A stretch of DNA of 64,000 nucleotides, from the NCBI GenBank assembly GCA_028872915.1, contig JAGWNY010000001.1, positions 62,001 through 126,000 on the forward strand, written 5' to 3'. The notes below the pieces were generated by a model. The model did no database searches and had not been told where the DNA came from. It saw only the letters and a list, made by a program, of their open reading frames with translations. The position numbers were made by a program, and so were the translations under genes. Numbering within the stretch: the stretch's first letter is position 1; the number at the start of each line of letters is the position of its first letter. The DNA is from Verrucomicrobiota bacterium (lineage in GTDB: Bacteria; Verrucomicrobiota; Verrucomicrobiia; Limisphaerales; UBA11358). This document shows positions 35,623 to 44,831 of this stretch, one piece after another.

Positions 35623-36102
35623 ATGACCGACGATCTGCAAAAGCGCATCCAGGCCGCCCTCGCGAATCCCCAAAACATGGGCGAATTGGCCGGCGCGGAC
35701 GCCGTCGGCGCCGTTGGCAACGCGGATTGCGGCGAAATGCTCCGCCTCTGGGTCAAGTTCAAGGAGCAGAACGGCAAAAAAGTCATTGATCGCGCCACGT
35801 TTCAATCGTTTGGCTGCGAGACGGCAATCGCCGTTGCCAGCCTGGCCACCGAATTGATCCGCGGCAAGACTCCCGCTGAAGCGCTGGCCCTCAAGACTGA
35901 AGAACTGGCCGGCGAACTCGGCCCCTTGCCGCCCATGAAAATTCATTGCGCGCAACTCGTGGAAGGCGCCCTGCGCGCGGCCCTTGAACCGCAGTCGGCG
36001 GAAAACAAAACGCCGGCGCAGCCCGGCGCCTCAACGCTTCTGGACAGCTTTTCCAAGCACCCGGAAGGCGTCAAACTCACCTTTCTGGACCCCGGTAAAT
36101 AA
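35623..36102 (+). CDS. IscU/NifU-like iron-sulfur cluster scaffold
   Basis: This 159-residue protein carries the three IscU scaffold cysteines: C36 in NADCGEM, C65 in SFGCETAIA and C109 in LPPMKIHCA. Around the first, the usual Cys-Gly-Asp has become Cys-Gly-Glu, and the last motif ends in Ala rather than Ser. The N-terminal half matches the NifU_N fold, with about 30 extra C-terminal residues. It should accept Fe-S clusters and pass them to apo-proteins. Its place just after the MoeB-rhodanese gene suggests joint sulfur use. No cysteine desulfurase gene is next to it. Confidence 0.82.
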   Translation: MTDDLQKRIQAALANPQNMGELAGADAVGAVGNADCGEMLRLWVKFKEQNGKKVIDRATFQSFGCETAIAVASLATELIRGKTPAEALALKTEELAGELGPLPPMKIHCAQLVEGALRAALEPQSAENKTPAQPGASTLLDSFSKHPEGVKLTFLDPGK

Positions 36103-36119
36103 TCCGCGCCGGAACACTC

Positions 36120-38336
36120 TCACGGCAGCGGTTCCGCCGGATTGGTGCTCTCTTCCACCGGCGCCGGGGCCGGGACAGCCTGAACCGCATTGTATTTCCG
36201 CCGCAACCGCAGCCGTTTTAGTTCATTTCGCTTTTCTGCCTGGATGAGTTTGGCTTCCTGCTGGTCGTTCTCGGCTTCGGCCGCGGAAATGCCGGGCAAT
36301 TGCGCCTCCTCCTTGGCCGTCTGGGCCGCCGCCAGTTCCGGCGTTGGCAGGACCGTGGGCCGCATTAATACCACCAATTCTTCGCGGTCCTTCTGACTGC
36401 TGCGGGCGCTGAACAGGGCGCCCAAAAGCGGAATCCGGTCCAAAAGCGGGATGCCGTTGTTCGACCGGCGGATGTCGGAACGGATGAAACCACCCAGCAT
36501 GATGGTGTCCTTGTCCTTGACAATTACCTGGGACGACAGCGTCCGCTTGTCCGTATTGGGCACGGCGTTGCCATTGATGGTCGTGCTGCCGCTGATGTCG
36601 TCAATTTCCTGCTGGATTTGCATCACGACGACGCCGCCGGGATTGATATAAGGCGTCACATCCAGTTCCACGCCCACCGACAACTGCGAATAGGTGGATT
36701 GCGGGTAGCCGTTGTATCCATACCCGTAGCTCGTGCCGGTAATATATGGGACGGTCTGGCCCACAAAAAATTGGGCTGCGGTGGCCTGGGATGTTTCGAT
36801 TCGCGGGCGTTGGATGATGTTGATATCGCTGTCGGCTTCCGCCGCCTGCACCGCCACGTCCCATGTCGGTCCGAGATTGCCAAAATAGCTGAAGCCGTTG
36901 TTTGGCAGCGTGGAGGTGAAACTGCCTGGAAACGCGTTGGAGGTGACGCTGCCGCTGACCGCTCCCAGGAAATCCAGAAAGGGCGGACCGCCGGGATTGA
37001 GCATTCCGCCCGCGCCCTGGATATTCGGCCCGAGGGTCCTGGGATTTTGCGCGGCTGAAACGCCGTACGTCAGGCCCTTGTTCAACCCCACGTCCATGAT
37101 GATGGCGTCAATAAGCACCTGGGGCGGCGGCACATCCAATTGTGAAATCACTTTCTTGATGCGTTCCATGTCTCCGCGCGTGGCGAAGACCAAAAGCGAA
37201 TTGTTTTGTTCATCCGCCACGATCTTGGCCTGGCCGAACACCTCGATCTTTCCCTCTTTGTTCAGCCCCGCCGCCCCCTGCAAAATGCTCCGCAGACGGC
37301 TTTGAAACGTGGCCGGCGGCTGATACTGCTCGGGAACGTAGGACTGCGGCGTGACCGGGTCCGTCATGTACGAAGGGCCGACCGGTTCCGGTGAAAACGA
37401 TTGGGGCCGATACCCGTTATTGATCCCATTTTCGACGCCATTGCCAAAAGGACTGCCGCCCCGGTTCATCGTGTTGGGCGCGAATCCGCTCACGGGCGCC
37501 GGGGCCTTGCCCCCTCCGATGGCGACCGTGGCGCCGCCGCTCCCAAGGCTGTTCAACGCCTGCGCGATGTCATCGGCCTTCTCATACTTGATGGGAATGA
37601 CTTCCGAGATGTATTCCTGCGGCACGCTCACGTCTATTTGCCGGATCATCTCCAGCATTCTCTTGACGTTTTCGGCATAGTCACGGATCACAAGAATTCC
37701 GTTGCTATCCAGCGGAATGATGGAATTGACCCGGGCCAGCGGCTGAAGAATCGGCACAATGTCCGTTGGCTTGACGTATTTCAATTGCACGATATGGGTC
37801 ACATAAGACCCCAAATCGGGCAGTTGGCTGGCCATGTTGTTTGTATCGAGGCCTTCTCCCGCCCCCGCCGCCTCGGGCGTCGTGACCACTTTTACGAATT
37901 TATCGCCGATGGGGATGACGACAATGTTGTTCATGCCCAGCACGGCCTGCAGCGCCTCGATGGCCTCGCTTTTTGTCAACGGGCTTTCGGTTTTCAAAAC
38001 AATTGTCGAAGCGGGCAGTTGCGCGTGCAGCAGCGTGCGCCCCACCAACCCGGCATAAACGTCCAATACCTGCTGCACCGGTACCCCCTCGTAATTGAAC
38101 TGATACCCCGGAACCTCGGCCGGAGCCGCCGGAGGCGCAACGGCCGGAGGCGCAACGGGCGGCGGCGCCGGCATGTTGGGCAACGAGGGCAACGGCGCGC
38201 GGCCGGCGGGCGCCGGAATGCGCGGCCGGGGCCGCACTGGAAATGAGGGATGCGCGGAGGGCGCCGGCGGCATTTGCGCCCAAAGGCACCCGGCCGTCAG
38301 ACCGTACAAAAACAGGATAATGGGGGTTGTCTTCAT
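36120..38336 (-). CDS. Secretin (GspD/PilQ-type)
   Basis: A 738-residue protein with an N-terminal signal peptide and a long Pro/Ala-rich linker (to about residue 75). Two or more N-domains follow (VLGMNNIVVIPIGDKFVKVVTT and the RVNSIIPLDSNGILVIRDYAENVKRM region), then the C-terminal secretin gate with VGQTVPYITG, QLSVGVELDVTPYI, VKDKDTIMLGGFI and the final LLDRIPLLGALF. It should form the outer-membrane channel of a type II secretion or type IV pilus-like machine. The ~70 C-terminal residues are charged and Glu/Lys-rich. Its start shares one base with the stop of the GspM/PilO-like gene. Confidence 0.9.
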   Translation of the reverse strand: MKTTPIILFLYGLTAGCLWAQMPPAPSAHPSFPVRPRPRIPAPAGRAPLPSLPNMPAPPPVAPPAVAPPAAPAEVPGYQFNYEGVPVQQVLDVYAGLVGRTLLHAQLPASTIVLKTESPLTKSEAIEALQAVLGMNNIVVIPIGDKFVKVVTTPEAAGAGEGLDTNNMASQLPDLGSYVTHIVQLKYVKPTDIVPILQPLARVNSIIPLDSNGILVIRDYAENVKRMLEMIRQIDVSVPQEYISEVIPIKYEKADDIAQALNSLGSGGATVAIGGGKAPAPVSGFAPNTMNRGGSPFGNGVENGINNGYRPQSFSPEPVGPSYMTDPVTPQSYVPEQYQPPATFQSRLRSILQGAAGLNKEGKIEVFGQAKIVADEQNNSLLVFATRGDMERIKKVISQLDVPPPQVLIDAIIMDVGLNKGLTYGVSAAQNPRTLGPNIQGAGGMLNPGGPPFLDFLGAVSGSVTSNAFPGSFTSTLPNNGFSYFGNLGPTWDVAVQAAEADSDINIIQRPRIETSQATAAQFFVGQTVPYITGTSYGYGYNGYPQSTYSQLSVGVELDVTPYINPGGVVVMQIQQEIDDISGSTTINGNAVPNTDKRTLSSQVIVKDKDTIMLGGFIRSDIRRSNNGIPLLDRIPLLGALFSARSSQKDREELVVLMRPTVLPTPELAAAQTAKEEAQLPGISAAEAENDQQEAKLIQAEKRNELKRLRLRRKYNAVQAVPAPAPVEESTNPAEPLP

Positions 38337-38899
38337 TATTTCGCGGTTTGGTTCAATTTTGAGGGCGCCTGACTCTGATAGGTCGCCACCAGTTCAATGC
38401 TCGCTTCCAGGCGTTGATGCGGCGGATCGGGCCACAGCGACAGGTCCCGCACCCGGACCGATGACGCGCCTTCGCCCAGCTTGTAGAGAAAATCCACCAA
38501 CTGCGCGTCCGTGGCCACCACCTGGATTCCCTCCGGCTGTTCGGTAAAGAAGGGACCCGTCTGCGTCAGGCCGTGCGAGGCGCTGGAAATCGTCACCCCG
38601 CTCGATGCCGCCTGGCTGTACACCGTGCGCATGAAATTGATGGCCTGGTCCCCGGCTGGCACGTATTCGCCGCCGCTCCGGTATTTTTTGACCAGCGTCT
38701 CATATTTGCCCGTCTCGCCAATGGTGCGTTCATACAATGTTATTTTCCGCCGCGCGCCGGCGATGCGGCTTTTTACGTTGCCCAAATCCGAAAAATGGGG
38801 CCAGATGAATATCCAGTTCAGCGCCAGAATCAGCACCACCAGCACGCCAACGGCGAGCCGGCGTTCCATGGGACGCAGTTGTGCGAGGAATTTTTTCAC
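38336..38899 (-). CDS. GspM/PilO-like inner-membrane assembly protein
   Basis: This 187-residue protein has one N-terminal membrane helix (LAVGVLVVLILALNWIFIW) after a short cytoplasmic tail (KKFLAQLRPMERR). A coiled-coil segment (SRIAGARRKITLYERTIGE) and a small C-terminal alpha/beta domain (FLYKLGEGASSVRVRDLSL) follow, as in GspM and PilO. These proteins link the cytoplasmic ATPase to the periplasmic parts of the machine. The start is GTG 38899, which overlaps the stop codon of the GspL-like gene by two bases. The homology is structural rather than strong, so the exact class is uncertain. Confidence 0.65.
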   Translation of the reverse strand: MKKFLAQLRPMERRLAVGVLVVLILALNWIFIWPHFSDLGNVKSRIAGARRKITLYERTIGETGKYETLVKKYRSGGEYVPAGDQAINFMRTVYSQAASSGVTISSASHGLTQTGPFFTEQPEGIQVVATDAQLVDFLYKLGEGASSVRVRDLSLWPDPPHQRLEASIELVATYQSQAPSKLNQTAK

Positions 38900-40290
38900 C
38901 GGAACACCTCCGTTTTGGGCAGGCTGTTCGCCAGTTCCAGCGATAAACTCCACGATGTCGTTCCCCCGCGCGTCGAAGGATTCACGGGCGAGCTGCCTTT
39001 GGTCTGAAACATCGGTTTGCCATTGACCGTCGCGTTTTGCATCGCCGTGTTGAAATCCAGCAGTGTATTGAGCTGGTCCGGCGTTGTCGTCCCGCTCAGG
39101 TTCAGGCGATCGCCGCCCGAAAAACTGAAACGCTGGAGGTTGAGCGCTTCGGGTAGTTTTTCCGCAACGAGTTTCCAGCAATCCAGCGCTTCAAACTGCA
39201 ATTGCGCCCGTTCATTGAGCACGGTGTATTCGGCTTGAAGGTGCAGCACGTTCGTGTAACCGCCGCCCAAATCGGACGCCTGCTTTTCCAGCCCGCGCGC
39301 CTTGTAGCCCAGCGCCGTCGTGGCCGCGAAATAAACCGCCACGAAAATCGCATACACAATGCCCGCCGCGTATAATCCGTGCAGCCAGAGCCGGTCGCTG
39401 AATTGCTGGCGGTATCGTTCCGCGAATTCAGCCGGCAAAAGCCCCGGACCGGCCGCGCCGGCTGCGCGCCGCGCCGTCCGGGCCGCCAGTTCTTCCGGCG
39501 GGAGCGGCGGTAAAACCTTCAGCGGCTCGTTCAATGTTTCGCGCAACAACGTTTCCCACTCGCCCGCCATGGCCTCATCGGCGGCCAAATGCCATCCCGG
39601 AGAACCCGTCAACCAGCCTTCCATCTCCCCAGCCCAGCACAATTGTGTCAATTGTTCGCGCAGGCTTTTGACGCGGTCGCCGTTTGCCGGAAGCGTGATC
39701 ACGCTCAAGTTTCGGAGCGTCTGCCCGCTCCACCAGGCCGCCAGCGCCGTGTCGGGTCCCCGAAAGCCGGGGTAAAGGCACGCCGTCACCCCTCCCGCCG
39801 CCTCCAGCCAGTCCGCCGCTTCCAATTGATCCAAAAAGGGTGCCTCCAAACGGTCCGCCTGAAAGCCCCGCCCCTCCAGCTTCCCCAGAAAATTCTCCAC
39901 CGCCGCGCGTGAGGCGATCACGACCACCACGTTCTGCAGTTCGGCCGACGCCGCAGCCAGCGTGTGAAACGTCCACACGATTTGCGCCACCGGCATCGGC
40001 GAAAGCTTTTCCAACTGCAATTCCACCATCGAACGCGTTTCCTCGGCCGCGCTCCTGGGCAGTTCAATCACCCGCAGGAATACCTCGCCCGCCGGCAGCC
40101 ACGCCACGTTCAATTTCGGTTGCCAGAGCGAATTCCACGATTTGGCCGCCATTCGCGGCGGCAACGGCCCGCCATCGGAGGCCTGATGCTGGCGCCCTGG
40201 AACGAATTTCCCCCCCTTGGCGTCAAACTGCCATAGTCGGTGGGCCTCGAACGCCAGATGCAAAACGTTGCAGGAATTCCAACGGGCCAT
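38896..40290 (-). CDS. GspL-like protein (PilM-PilN fusion type)
   Basis: A 464-residue protein. The first ~300 residues resemble the actin-fold PilM/GspL cytoplasmic domain, with VIELPRSAAEETRSMVELQLEKL and QNVVVVIASRAAVENFL. A single membrane helix near residues 315-335 follows (YAAGIVYAIFVAVYFAATTAL), then a coiled coil and a periplasmic ferredoxin-like PilN/GspL domain. It probably recruits the GspE ATPase to the membrane. The start is ATG 40290, three bases after the gspE stop codon. The longer frame from TTG 40308 would overlap gspE. Confidence 0.68.
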   Translation of the reverse strand: MARWNSCNVLHLAFEAHRLWQFDAKGGKFVPGRQHQASDGGPLPPRMAAKSWNSLWQPKLNVAWLPAGEVFLRVIELPRSAAEETRSMVELQLEKLSPMPVAQIVWTFHTLAAASAELQNVVVVIASRAAVENFLGKLEGRGFQADRLEAPFLDQLEAADWLEAAGGVTACLYPGFRGPDTALAAWWSGQTLRNLSVITLPANGDRVKSLREQLTQLCWAGEMEGWLTGSPGWHLAADEAMAGEWETLLRETLNEPLKVLPPLPPEELAARTARRAAGAAGPGLLPAEFAERYRQQFSDRLWLHGLYAAGIVYAIFVAVYFAATTALGYKARGLEKQASDLGGGYTNVLHLQAEYTVLNERAQLQFEALDCWKLVAEKLPEALNLQRFSFSGGDRLNLSGTTTPDQLNTLLDFNTAMQNATVNGKPMFQTKGSSPVNPSTRGGTTSWSLSLELANSLPKTEVFR

Positions 40291-40292
40291 GT

Positions 40293-42044
40293 TCAATCCT
40301 TGATCCAAATGCCCGTCTTTTCATCCCCAACCAGCGCGCCCATGTGTTCCTCGACCTGTGTGACACGCAGGACCTCCTCAATGGTGGTCTCGCCGTTTTT
40401 GACCTTCGTCCAGCCATCGGTTCGCAGCGTTCGCATCCCGTTTTCGATGGCCCGCTGCGAAATGGTCGTGGCGGGCGTCCGGTTGAGGATCATCGGGCGA
40501 ATCGCTTCCGTGACGGTCAACAATTCATAGATGCCTTTCCGGCCCTGGTAACCCAATTGACGGCATTCCTCGCACCCAGCGCCGCGCCAGAATTTTGCCG
40601 ACTCAATCTCTTCCTCGGGAAATCCGATCTTTTTCAAATAATCCAGTTCCACCCGCTGTTCGACCTTGCAGCCCGGACAGATCGTCCGCACCAACCGCTG
40701 GGCCATGATGGCTTCCACGGACGACGCCACCAAAAACGGCTCGATGCCCATGTCAATGAGCCGCGTGAACGCGCTGGCCGCGTCGTTCGTATGCAGCGTC
40801 GAAAATACAAGGTGGCCCGTCAGCGACGCCCGGATCGCGATTTCCGCCGTTTCGCCGTCCCGGATTTCCCCCACCATCACCACGTTCGGGTCCTGCCGCA
40901 ATATGTGCCGCAGACCCATGGCAAACGTCAGCCCGATCTCCGGCCGCACGGCAATCTGATTGATGCCCTTCAACTCGTATTCCACCGGCTCTTCAATCGT
41001 GATGATGCGTTTATGCACCGAATTGATCGCGCTCAAAAACGCGTAAAGCGACGTGGACTTCCCCGAACCGGTCGGCCCCGTCACCAGAAAAATTCCGTGC
41101 GGTTTGACAATGATGTCGCGAATCAGCGCCTCGTCCTTCGCGGCAAAGCCCAGTTTGTCCAGGCTCAAAAAAATCTTCCCGCGCGTGAGCAAACGCAGCG
41201 AAACGCTTTCCCCGTACACGGTGGGCACCGTTGAAACGCGAATGTCAATCTCCTCGCCCTTGATCCGCACGTTGATGCGCCCGTCCTGCGGCAGCCGTTT
41301 CTCCGCGATGTTCATCCCGCTCATCACCTTGATGCGCGAAATGAGCGCCGCCTGAAACCGTTTCAATTGCGGCGGCATTGGGGTCTGGTGCAGAATTCCG
41401 TCAATGCGGTAACGAATCCGCAGTTCGTCCTCCGCCGGCTCGAAATGGATGTCCGTTGACCGGTCCTTGTAGGCTTCCCAGATGATTTGATTGACAAACT
41501 TGATGACACTCGCCTCCTGGTCGTCCTCCGTGATCTCCTTGTCGCTCGCCACCTCCAGTTCCATCGGCTCCCCTTCCCCCAGTTCCTCCAGCGTTTCGGC
41601 CCCCACCCCGTAGTATTTCTTCAGCGCCTTTTCAATTTCCGCTTGCGGCGACAACGCGAACGTGACCGGCATGTTCGCGTCAAAACGCACCGCGTTCATC
41701 ATCGCTGCGTCAAACGGATCGCTCACCGTCACCTGTAACGTTCCATCCGCGATCGCCGCCGGCAGGACGCAGTGCTGAAACGCCACCTTCGTGGAGATTT
41801 TATTCCGCACTTCCGCCGGAACCGGGTGCTTTTGCAAGTCCACGTAAGGCCACCCCATCGCCTCGGCCAGTTTCCGGATGAACACGTCTTCAGCCACCCC
41901 CCCCTCCCGCGCAATGAACCCCAGCAATCGCTCGCCGGAACCCCCCGCTGTCGCCGTCCGCCATGCCCCGCGCCAATCCTCAAATTGGTCCGTGGACACG
42001 CCGGCTGCCGACGCCACAAGGTTCTTTGCTGAGCTGAATGCCAT
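40293..42044 (-). CDS. GspE/PilB-type secretion or pilus assembly ATPase
   Basis: A 583-residue AAA-type ATPase. The first ~150 residues are an N1E/MshEN-like domain. The core has the DIHFEP segment (about 198-203), Walker A GPTGSGKST (323-331), the Asp box IITIEEPVEYEL, Walker B VVMVGEIRDGETA and the HTNDAASAF motif. Near the C-terminus lie the zinc-binding CPGC and CEEC pairs typical of PilB/GspE. It powers pilin or pseudopilin assembly. The start is ATG 42044, because the in-frame TTG at 42062 adds only six non-conserved residues. It heads a four-gene operon. Confidence 0.92.
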   Translation of the reverse strand: MAFSSAKNLVASAAGVSTDQFEDWRGAWRTATAGGSGERLLGFIAREGGVAEDVFIRKLAEAMGWPYVDLQKHPVPAEVRNKISTKVAFQHCVLPAAIADGTLQVTVSDPFDAAMMNAVRFDANMPVTFALSPQAEIEKALKKYYGVGAETLEELGEGEPMELEVASDKEITEDDQEASVIKFVNQIIWEAYKDRSTDIHFEPAEDELRIRYRIDGILHQTPMPPQLKRFQAALISRIKVMSGMNIAEKRLPQDGRINVRIKGEEIDIRVSTVPTVYGESVSLRLLTRGKIFLSLDKLGFAAKDEALIRDIIVKPHGIFLVTGPTGSGKSTSLYAFLSAINSVHKRIITIEEPVEYELKGINQIAVRPEIGLTFAMGLRHILRQDPNVVMVGEIRDGETAEIAIRASLTGHLVFSTLHTNDAASAFTRLIDMGIEPFLVASSVEAIMAQRLVRTICPGCKVEQRVELDYLKKIGFPEEEIESAKFWRGAGCEECRQLGYQGRKGIYELLTVTEAIRPMILNRTPATTISQRAIENGMRTLRTDGWTKVKNGETTIEEVLRVTQVEEHMGALVGDEKTGIWIKD

Positions 42045-42175
42045 TGTTGTCGCTTTAAACAATAAAAGTCGGGAAAAGTTGCATAAATCCTCGAAAAAGA
42101 CAACATAAGGTGTCCGCTGCCAAAACAGGCCGCCGCTGAACGCCTCCGAACCGCGTCCGCGCCGCCATCATCGCT

Positions 42176-43009
42176 ATGAAACAGGTCGCCACCATCACCG
42201 TCATTGGCCGCGATAAAACGGGCGTCATCGCGCGTGTCACCGGCTTTTTGTTCCAACAAAAAGCCAATATCGAGGCCCTCGAGGAACAAGTGACCCGCGG
42301 CCAGTTCAGCATGACCCTCCAGGCTTCCTGGAAAAAACGTGACTGGGATGAGGGCCGCGTTCGATCCGGCCTCGAATCCCTTGCCGCCGATTTGCGCATG
42401 GAGATAACCCTCCGTTTCACCGAACCCAACCGCCGCCAAAAATTCGCCCTCTTCGTTACCCGCGAAACCCACTGCCTGCGCGCGCTTTTGGCCGCCAAAT
42501 TGAATGCCGACGCCGCCCTCCTCATCGCCAACCATGTTGATTTCGCCCCCCTCGCTCAAAAATATCGCCTGCCCTTCTTTCACGTCAATTGGAACAACCG
42601 CGCCACCGCCGAAGCCCGATGCCTTGCCATCCTCGAACGGCATCAGGTGGACTTCGTCGTGCTCGCCCGTTTCATGAAAATCCTCTCTCCAAACTTCGTC
42701 TGGCGCTTCAAAAACAAAATCATCAACATCCATCCCTCCCTTTTACCGAGCTTTCCAGGCCCACAAGCCTATCGCCAGGCCTACGAAAACGGCGTCAAAA
42801 TCGCCGGCGTCACCGCCCATTTCGTTTCCATGCGCCTGGATGAGGGTCCCATCATCGCCCAGGGCGCCTTCGTCGTCCGCCCGGGCATGGAACTCAGGGA
42901 AATCATCGCCCGCGGCCAAAAACTCGAAGCCGCCATCCTCGTCAAGGCCGTCAAATTGTATCTCGGCAGGCGCCTCGACGTCCATTGGGGCATCGTCAGG
43001 GAAATCTGA
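42176..43009 (+). CDS. purU: Formyltetrahydrofolate deformylase
   Basis: This 277-residue protein has an N-terminal ACT domain (ATITVIGRDKTGVIARVTGFL, about 5-70) and a formyltransferase-type catalytic domain with the conserved INIHPSLLPSFPG (catalytic His), GVTAHFVS and RLDEGPIIAQ. PurU releases formate from 10-formyl-tetrahydrofolate, which balances folate pools and feeds purine synthesis through PurT. Its length is typical. It is divergent from gspE and the 131-bp gap should hold both promoters. A phosphoribosylglycinamide formyltransferase lacks the ACT domain, so that alternative is unlikely. Confidence 0.92.
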   Translation: MKQVATITVIGRDKTGVIARVTGFLFQQKANIEALEEQVTRGQFSMTLQASWKKRDWDEGRVRSGLESLAADLRMEITLRFTEPNRRQKFALFVTRETHCLRALLAAKLNADAALLIANHVDFAPLAQKYRLPFFHVNWNNRATAEARCLAILERHQVDFVVLARFMKILSPNFVWRFKNKIINIHPSLLPSFPGPQAYRQAYENGVKIAGVTAHFVSMRLDEGPIIAQGAFVVRPGMELREIIARGQKLEAAILVKAVKLYLGRRLDVHWGIVREI

Positions 43010-43109
43010 TCCACACCCCGCGACACGGGGCCCCTGTTTTTCCTTTTGCGCTTTTCGGATTTTGAACCAATTTAAAGGTGTCTGTGTCGGAGACAAAGGA
43101 GCGGGAACA

Positions 43110-43616
43110 ATGACTGTGGTCAAAAAAACACAAGCCGACCGGCTGGTCTTAAAGGTGGCCGTGATCTACAATGATTTCAGCCTTGCCGGGCGCGCGCTGG
43201 CAGCCTTGGACCGCGTGGCCGCCGATTTGGACGATATCATCGCGTGGGATGCAAAGCCCTGGTCGTTGGGAATCCTCCAAAATCCCGCCCAGGCGGGCGT
43301 CGCGCTTGCCGTCGCCGCCGATGCCCGCCTCCTGCTCCTCGTTTTAAATAACCTCGAAACCATTCCCCCCGAATTGCTTGACTGGCTCGATCATTGGTCC
43401 GCAAACCGGACCATCCGCGAAGCCGCCATCATGGCCGTCCGCTTCGATGAAGCCCAAACCCCGCCTGGTTTTTGGAACCAAATCAAATGGCTCGCCAAAT
43501 GGCGCGGCCTCGAATTTCTGGACCAGCGCGCCGAAACCGCCGGCCGCCTCAATCAACCCGGCTCCGACGCCTCTCCCAGCCGGATACGGCGCGGTATGGT
43601 TTTGGTAGAGGGATGA
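43110..43616 (+). CDS. Hypothetical protein, 168 residues
   Basis: I do not recognise this protein. It starts at ATG 43110 with AGGAG about 8 bases upstream, so it is probably translated. It has an alpha/beta look: a strand pair (LKVAVIYND), a long helix with ALAALDRVAAD, and a hydrophobic strand (ARLLLLVLNNL) followed by acidic/Trp-rich helices (DWLDHW, WLAKWRG). There is no signal peptide, membrane helix or known motif. The tail (SDASPSRIRRGM) is basic. The lone CBM48 gene follows 81 bp downstream on the same strand. Confidence 0.6.
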   Translation: MTVVKKTQADRLVLKVAVIYNDFSLAGRALAALDRVAADLDDIIAWDAKPWSLGILQNPAQAGVALAVAADARLLLLVLNNLETIPPELLDWLDHWSANRTIREAAIMAVRFDEAQTPPGFWNQIKWLAKWRGLEFLDQRAETAGRLNQPGSDASPSRIRRGMVLVEG

Positions 43617-43697
43617 CCCCTTGCATTTGATTGGGGAAGAGACTATGGTGCAAAGTGATGGCGATTCCAGTCGCCTTCTGGAAAGGAAGAAAAACTT

Positions 43698-44006
43698 ATG
43701 GCACGAAAACAGGAACCAAAACAACAAATAAAAAAAGAACCCGCGGGAGAACGCGCGCAGACGTTTTCATTCCGCTCGGCCGATGCAATGAGCGTCCAAT
43801 TGGTCGGCGATTTCACCCAATGGCAGGATCGCCCCATCAATCTGCATAGAAATGCCGACGGCATCTGGCAAACCACTGTCATCCTCCCTCCCGGAACGCA
43901 CTATTACCGTTTTCTGGTGGATGGCCAGTGGCGCGACGATCCCGAATGCCCGTTGCGCGCCCCCAACCCATTCGGCACTGAAAACATGATGCGCCAGGTG
44001 GCGTGA
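43698..44006 (+). CDS. Stand-alone CBM48/AMPK-type glycogen-binding domain
   Basis: This 102-residue protein consists of a basic N-terminal tail (about 20 residues) and one CBM48-like early-set domain: SFRSADAMSVQLVGDFTQW, IWQTTVILPPGTHYYRFLVDGQW and the final NPFGTENMM. These are the hallmarks of AMPK-beta glycogen-binding modules and of isoamylase N-domains, with Trp and Lys/Arg sites for alpha-glucan. There is no catalytic domain, so it may tether a partner to glycogen. AAGGAAG lies about 8 bases before the start. A glycogen debranching enzyme occurs elsewhere in this window. Confidence 0.82.
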   Translation: MARKQEPKQQIKKEPAGERAQTFSFRSADAMSVQLVGDFTQWQDRPINLHRNADGIWQTTVILPPGTHYYRFLVDGQWRDDPECPLRAPNPFGTENMMRQVA

Positions 44007-44088
44007 GCCGTTGCCGCGCAAATTGTTTGCCGCCGCATGGGCCGTTGTATGGGCTTGACTTTTGCTGAATCAGCCTTTCAATAGGCGC

Positions 44089-44811
44089 ATGCAAAAACAA
44101 CATTGGCGGACGTGGCTGCCGCTTGTCATGGCCTTGGCCGGCGGCGCGGCTTTCACAATTCAGGCCCAGCCCGCCCGGGAATCCGCTCAACGCGGCCCAG
44201 GGCTTGCCCAGCGTTTTCCATCATTTTCAGATTGGCATTTCCGCGCCGGCCTCGGCCCCGAATTTACTGACGACTCCGCCTTCAGCCTGGACCCCACCCA
44301 ACCGGATGCGAAGGTGAGATTTGATTCCGGTTTGCGGTTTGACGCGGTCGGTGGATACCAATTCAGCCCCTATTTCAGCCTGGAATGCGCCACCGGAGTG
44401 ATTTACAATCGGATCGATTCCATTGCCGGCTCGCCGGAAACCGACGGAGATTTTGCCCAAATCCCGTTTCTCATCAATGCCGTTTTCCAGGCGCCCACAT
44501 CAACGGGCTTCACGCCCTTCGCGGGCGCCGGATTTGGCTTTACCGTGGACTATCTAAACCTTAACCAAGCCACGATACAAGGCTACGATATAACCGGAAA
44601 CGCCGACACCGCCGCGTTTGCCTATCAAGTCATGGCCGGGCTTGCTTATCGCTTTGCTCCGGGCATGGATATTTCGGTGGCCTACGAATTCCTCGGCACG
44701 ACCCAGCCCGAATGGGATGTCAATTCCGCGAGCGGCGGCCCCACCCAAACCTTGGATTTGCGCCGCCCTTATACGCACGCCGTGGTCGCCGCGGTGACCA
44801 TCCAGTTTTGA
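44089..44811 (+). CDS. Outer-membrane beta-barrel protein
   Basis: This 240-residue protein has a signal peptide (WLPLVMALAGGAAFTIQAQ) and alternating hydrophobic strands of an eight-stranded OmpA/OmpW-like barrel. The pattern is visible in FDAVGGYQFSPYFSLECATGVIY, FTPFAGAGFGFTVDYL and the C-terminal HAVVAAVTIQF, which ends in Phe as expected for assembly by BamA. The function is unknown; such porin-like proteins often serve envelope stability. The start is ATG 44089, since the upstream residues are not signal-like. It is convergent with the FadL-like gene. Confidence 0.78.
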   Translation: MQKQHWRTWLPLVMALAGGAAFTIQAQPARESAQRGPGLAQRFPSFSDWHFRAGLGPEFTDDSAFSLDPTQPDAKVRFDSGLRFDAVGGYQFSPYFSLECATGVIYNRIDSIAGSPETDGDFAQIPFLINAVFQAPTSTGFTPFAGAGFGFTVDYLNLNQATIQGYDITGNADTAAFAYQVMAGLAYRFAPGMDISVAYEFLGTTQPEWDVNSASGGPTQTLDLRRPYTHAVVAAVTIQF

Positions 44812-44831
44812 TCCGCGCCTTGCCCGCCGTC

